64,000 nt of DNA from Staphylococcus kloosii (GTDB lineage Bacteria; Bacillota; Bacilli; Staphylococcales; Staphylococcaceae), in assembly GCF_003019255.1 (NCBI RefSeq), contig NZ_CP027846.1:1860001-1924000 (forward strand), in the 5' to 3' direction. Below, piece by piece: positions 61,942 through 64,000 of the stretch. The notes under the pieces are model-generated. The model was not told where the DNA came from and searched no databases. It saw only the letters and a program-made list of their open reading frames with translations. Within the stretch, counting starts at the first letter, position 1. The number at the start of each line of letters is the position of its first letter. The position numbers and the translations under genes were made by a program.

Positions 61942-63249
61942 TTATAAAGTTTTTTTATAGTTATCTAAATATGATAATGCTCTATTAGCTAACGTTTCGT
62001 AACGTTCTTTTTTATCTTTAATGCGATGTTCTAACGCAGGCAATAATCCAAAATTAGCATTCATAGGTTGGAAGTTTTTTTCATTTTTAGCGTGAGAAAT
62101 GTAGTAAGCCATACTACCCAACATTGTTTCTCTAGGGAAAATAACTTCTGCCTTATCTTGTAATTTATGGGCCACATTAATTCCAGCAATTAAACCACTA
62201 GCTGCACTTTCAACATAACCTTCTACCCCAGTCATTTGACCTGCAAAGTATAAATTGTCTCTGCCTTTAAGTGCATAAGTTTCGGATAATACATCTGGTG
62301 AATTAATAAATGTGTTTCTATGCATGACACCATAACGTACGATTTCAACGTTTTCTAAACCAGGAATTAGACGAATAACGTCTTTTTGTGCGCCCCATTT
62401 AAGATGCGTTTGGAACCCAACAATATTATATAATGTGCCGGCTGCATCATCTTGTCTTAATTGTACCACTGCAAATGGTCTTTTATCTGTTTTAGGGTCT
62501 TCAAGTCCTACTGGTTTCATCGGGCCGAATAATAATGTTTTTCTTCCACGTTCTGCCATTACTTCAAAAGGCATACACCCTTCAAAATATTTTTCTTTTT
62601 CAAATTCATTTGTGGGTGCTACTTCTGCCTCAAGTACCGCATCATAAAATCGGTTAAATTCTTCTTCAGTCATTGGACAATTTAAATACGCTGCTTCACC
62701 TTTATCGTATCTAGATTTCAAATAAACTTTATCCATATCTATCGTGTCTTTTTCAATAATAGGAGCAGCTGCATCGTAGAAATAAAGTTGATCTTTACCT
62801 GTAACGTCGACAATTTCTTGCGCTAACTTATCAGTTGTAAGTGGACCTGTGGCAATAATTGTATAGCCTTCAGGAATACTATTAACTTCTTCATTAAGTA
62901 CCGTTACATTAGGATGATTTCTTAATGTTTCAGTAATATAACCGGCAAAATCATGTCTGTCTACAGCTAATGCACCACCAGCAGGCACTCTAGCACTATC
63001 TGCCGCTTTAATGATTAAAGAATCTAAACGTCTCATTTCTTCTTTTAATACACCTACCGCGTTTGTTAAAGCATTACCTCTTAATGAATTAGAACAAACT
63101 AACTCGGCAAATTTATCTGTATGATGTGCTGGCGTTTGCTTCACAGGTCGCATTTCAATTAAATTAACTTTTACGCCTCTTTGCGCAAGTTGATAAGCCG
63201 CTTCTGATCCAGCCAATCCAGCGCCAACAACGTTAACTGTTTGCATCAT
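61942..63249 (-). CDS. trmFO: Folate-dependent tRNA (uracil-54-C5)-methyltransferase TrmFO
   Basis: Flavoprotein that methylates U54 of tRNA using methylenetetrahydrofolate, replacing TrmA in Firmicutes. The 435-residue protein has an N-terminal FAD motif [12 protein letters not shown], then [16 protein letters not shown] with Cys52 and the second conserved Cys near 225 in [12 protein letters not shown]-type C-terminal [13 protein letters not shown] is conserved. It lies between topA and xerC. Confidence 0.97.
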   Translation of the reverse strand: MMQTVNVVGAGLAGSEAAYQLAQRGVKVNLIEMRPVKQTPAHHTDKFAELVCSNSLRGNALTNAVGVLKEEMRRLDSLIIKAADSARVPAGGALAVDRHDFAGYITETLRNHPNVTVLNEEVNSIPEGYTIIATGPLTTDKLAQEIVDVTGKDQLYFYDAAAPIIEKDTIDMDKVYLKSRYDKGEAAYLNCPMTEEEFNRFYDAVLEAEVAPTNEFEKEKYFEGCMPFEVMAERGRKTLLFGPMKPVGLEDPKTDKRPFAVVQLRQDDAAGTLYNIVGFQTHLKWGAQKDVIRLIPGLENVEIVRYGVMHRNTFINSPDVLSETYALKGRDNLYFAGQMTGVEGYVESAASGLIAGINVAHKLQDKAEVIFPRETMLGSMAYYISHAKNEKNFQPMNANFGLLPALEHRIKDKKERYETLANRALSYLDNYKKTL

Positions 63250-63267
63250 GTATTTCCTCCATTACAT

Positions 63268-63330
63268 TAAAAATAGCAACTACGACAAATTCAATAGCAC
63301 TATACTATATTTTTGCCGTTAGTTGCTTTA
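63268..63330 (-). terminator. Terminator after topA
   Basis: On the minus strand AAAGCAACTAACGGC pairs with TCGTAGTTGCT (one interruption) around an AT-rich loop, followed by ATTTTTAA. It lies about 75 bases past the topA stop. Confidence 0.7.
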
Positions 63331-63405
63331 ATTTATATCATTATCAATTACTTCGTTAGTAATATTAATATTTTAACATTAAAACGATAAGTTGTAACAA
63401 TATAT

Positions 63406-64000
63406 TTATTTTTGCTCTGCTTCTTTATAATCACAGTTTGAACAAACCACTTGGCTTGTTTTACCTTTTTTACGTTCTACGAGGTACTCATTACATTTAG
63501 GACAATCTCTTCCTACTGGTTTATCCCAACTGATAAAGTCACAATCAGGATATTTTGAGCAACCATAGAACAATCTATTTTTCTTAGATTTACGTTCTAC
63601 TACTTCTCCTTCTTTACATTTCGGACAAGTAACGCCTATCGATTTAACAATTGCCTTTGTATTGCGACAGTCTGGGAAATTAGAGCATGCCATGAATTTA
63701 CCGTAACGTCCCATTTTAATAACCATAGGTGCGCCACAAACTTCGCAATCTTCCCCAGCTGGTTCATCTTTAATTTCAATTTTTTCCATTTCTTCTTCTG
63801 CACGTTCTACATCTTGTTTGAAACTATTGAAGAAATCTCGAATAACCTTTTTCCATTCGATTTCACCTTCGGCAACTTTATCTAATAAAGTTTCCATATT
63901 AGCAGTAAAATCTACGTCGATAATTTCAGGGAAATATTCTTTAACTTGTTCATTTACGATTTCCCCAAGCTCTGTAGGTACAAAACGTTTGCTTTCATTT
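63406..64000 (-). CDS. topA: DNA topoisomerase I, C-terminal part (runs off the window)
   Basis: Type IA topoisomerase that relaxes negative supercoils. Only the last about 198 codons are in the window; the reading frame is open to position 64000. The visible part starts in the [20 protein letters not shown] block of the catalytic core and ends with three four-cysteine zinc-ribbon modules (CEVCGAPM...CSNFPDC, CPKCKEG...CSKYPDC, CPKCNEY...CSNCDY). The active-site tyrosine lies upstream of the window. Confidence 0.95.
   Translation of the reverse strand, partial: NESKRFVPTELGEIVNEQVKEYFPEIIDVDFTANMETLLDKVAEGEIEWKKVIRDFFNSFKQDVERAEEEMEKIEIKDEPAGEDCEVCGAPMVIKMGRYGKFMACSNFPDCRNTKAIVKSIGVTCPKCKEGEVVERKSKKNRLFYGCSKYPDCDFISWDKPVGRDCPKCNEYLVERKKGKTSQVVCSNCDYKEAEQK

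Overview
The window is about 64 kb of a staphylococcal chromosome. Evidence: low G+C, AT-rich intergenic DNA, GGAGG ribosome binding sites, and proteins and gene order of the Staphylococcus core genome (glpD-K-F-P, mutL-mutS, miaB, rny-recA-cinA, ftsK-rnjB-pnp-rpsO, the nusA/infB operon, polC-proS, the tsf-rpsB region, codY-hslUV-xerC-trmFO-topA). Protein divergence from S. aureus as I remember it points to a coagulase-negative species; I cannot name the species from sequence alone. Almost every gene is on the minus strand, so transcription runs from high to low coordinates. Only two genes, at 17432 and 38387, are on the plus strand. I see no rRNA, tRNA, insertion sequence, prophage or CRISPR array.

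Layout in descending coordinates, which is the order of transcription. 64000-61942: 3' part of topA, then trmFO. 61822-58087: xerC, hslV, hslU, codY. 57857-54665: rpsB, tsf, pyrH, frr (translation and UMP kinase). 54410-49532: uppS, cdsA, rseP, proS (envelope lipids, site-2 protease, prolyl-tRNA). 49339-45023: polC. 44834-40466: rimP, nusA, rnpM (ylxR), ylxQ, infB. 40460-37990: a two-gene insertion (an uncharacterised 327-residue protein and a WYL-like regulator) that separates infB from rbfA. 37961-32841: rbfA, truB, ribF, rpsO, pnp. 32614-22268: rnjB, ftsK, ymfC, ymfF, ymfH, ymfI, ymfK, a RodZ-like gene, pgsA. 22058-17704: cinA, recA, rny. 17647-13008: a small plus-strand gene, ymdB, a 2-oxoacid:ferredoxin oxidoreductase pair and a phage-type poly-gamma-glutamate hydrolase. 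12883-9950: a thiamine-binding YkoF-like protein, miaB, ricA, thiW. 9690-12: mutS, mutL, glpP, glpF, glpK, glpD.

Regulation that can be read from the sequence: a cre-like site on the -35 of glpF and leader terminators before glpF and glpD (the expected targets of the GlpP antiterminator encoded just upstream); a LexA box at recA; an S15-type leader before rpsO; a structured leader before rpsB; a candidate attenuator between the rimP promoter and its start; a long hairpin in the miaB 5' UTR; and a possible Shine-Dalgarno-sequestering hairpin before xerC.

Most of the window is ordinary core genome. The one clear accessory spot is the infB/rbfA junction at 37990-40460. There a WYL-like regulator with a TTG start faces an unrecognised protein, rbfA has its own strong promoter, infB has its own terminator, and four copies of a TAACTGT motif lie upstream of the regulator. 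This is the best candidate for an undescribed system, but its function is unknown.
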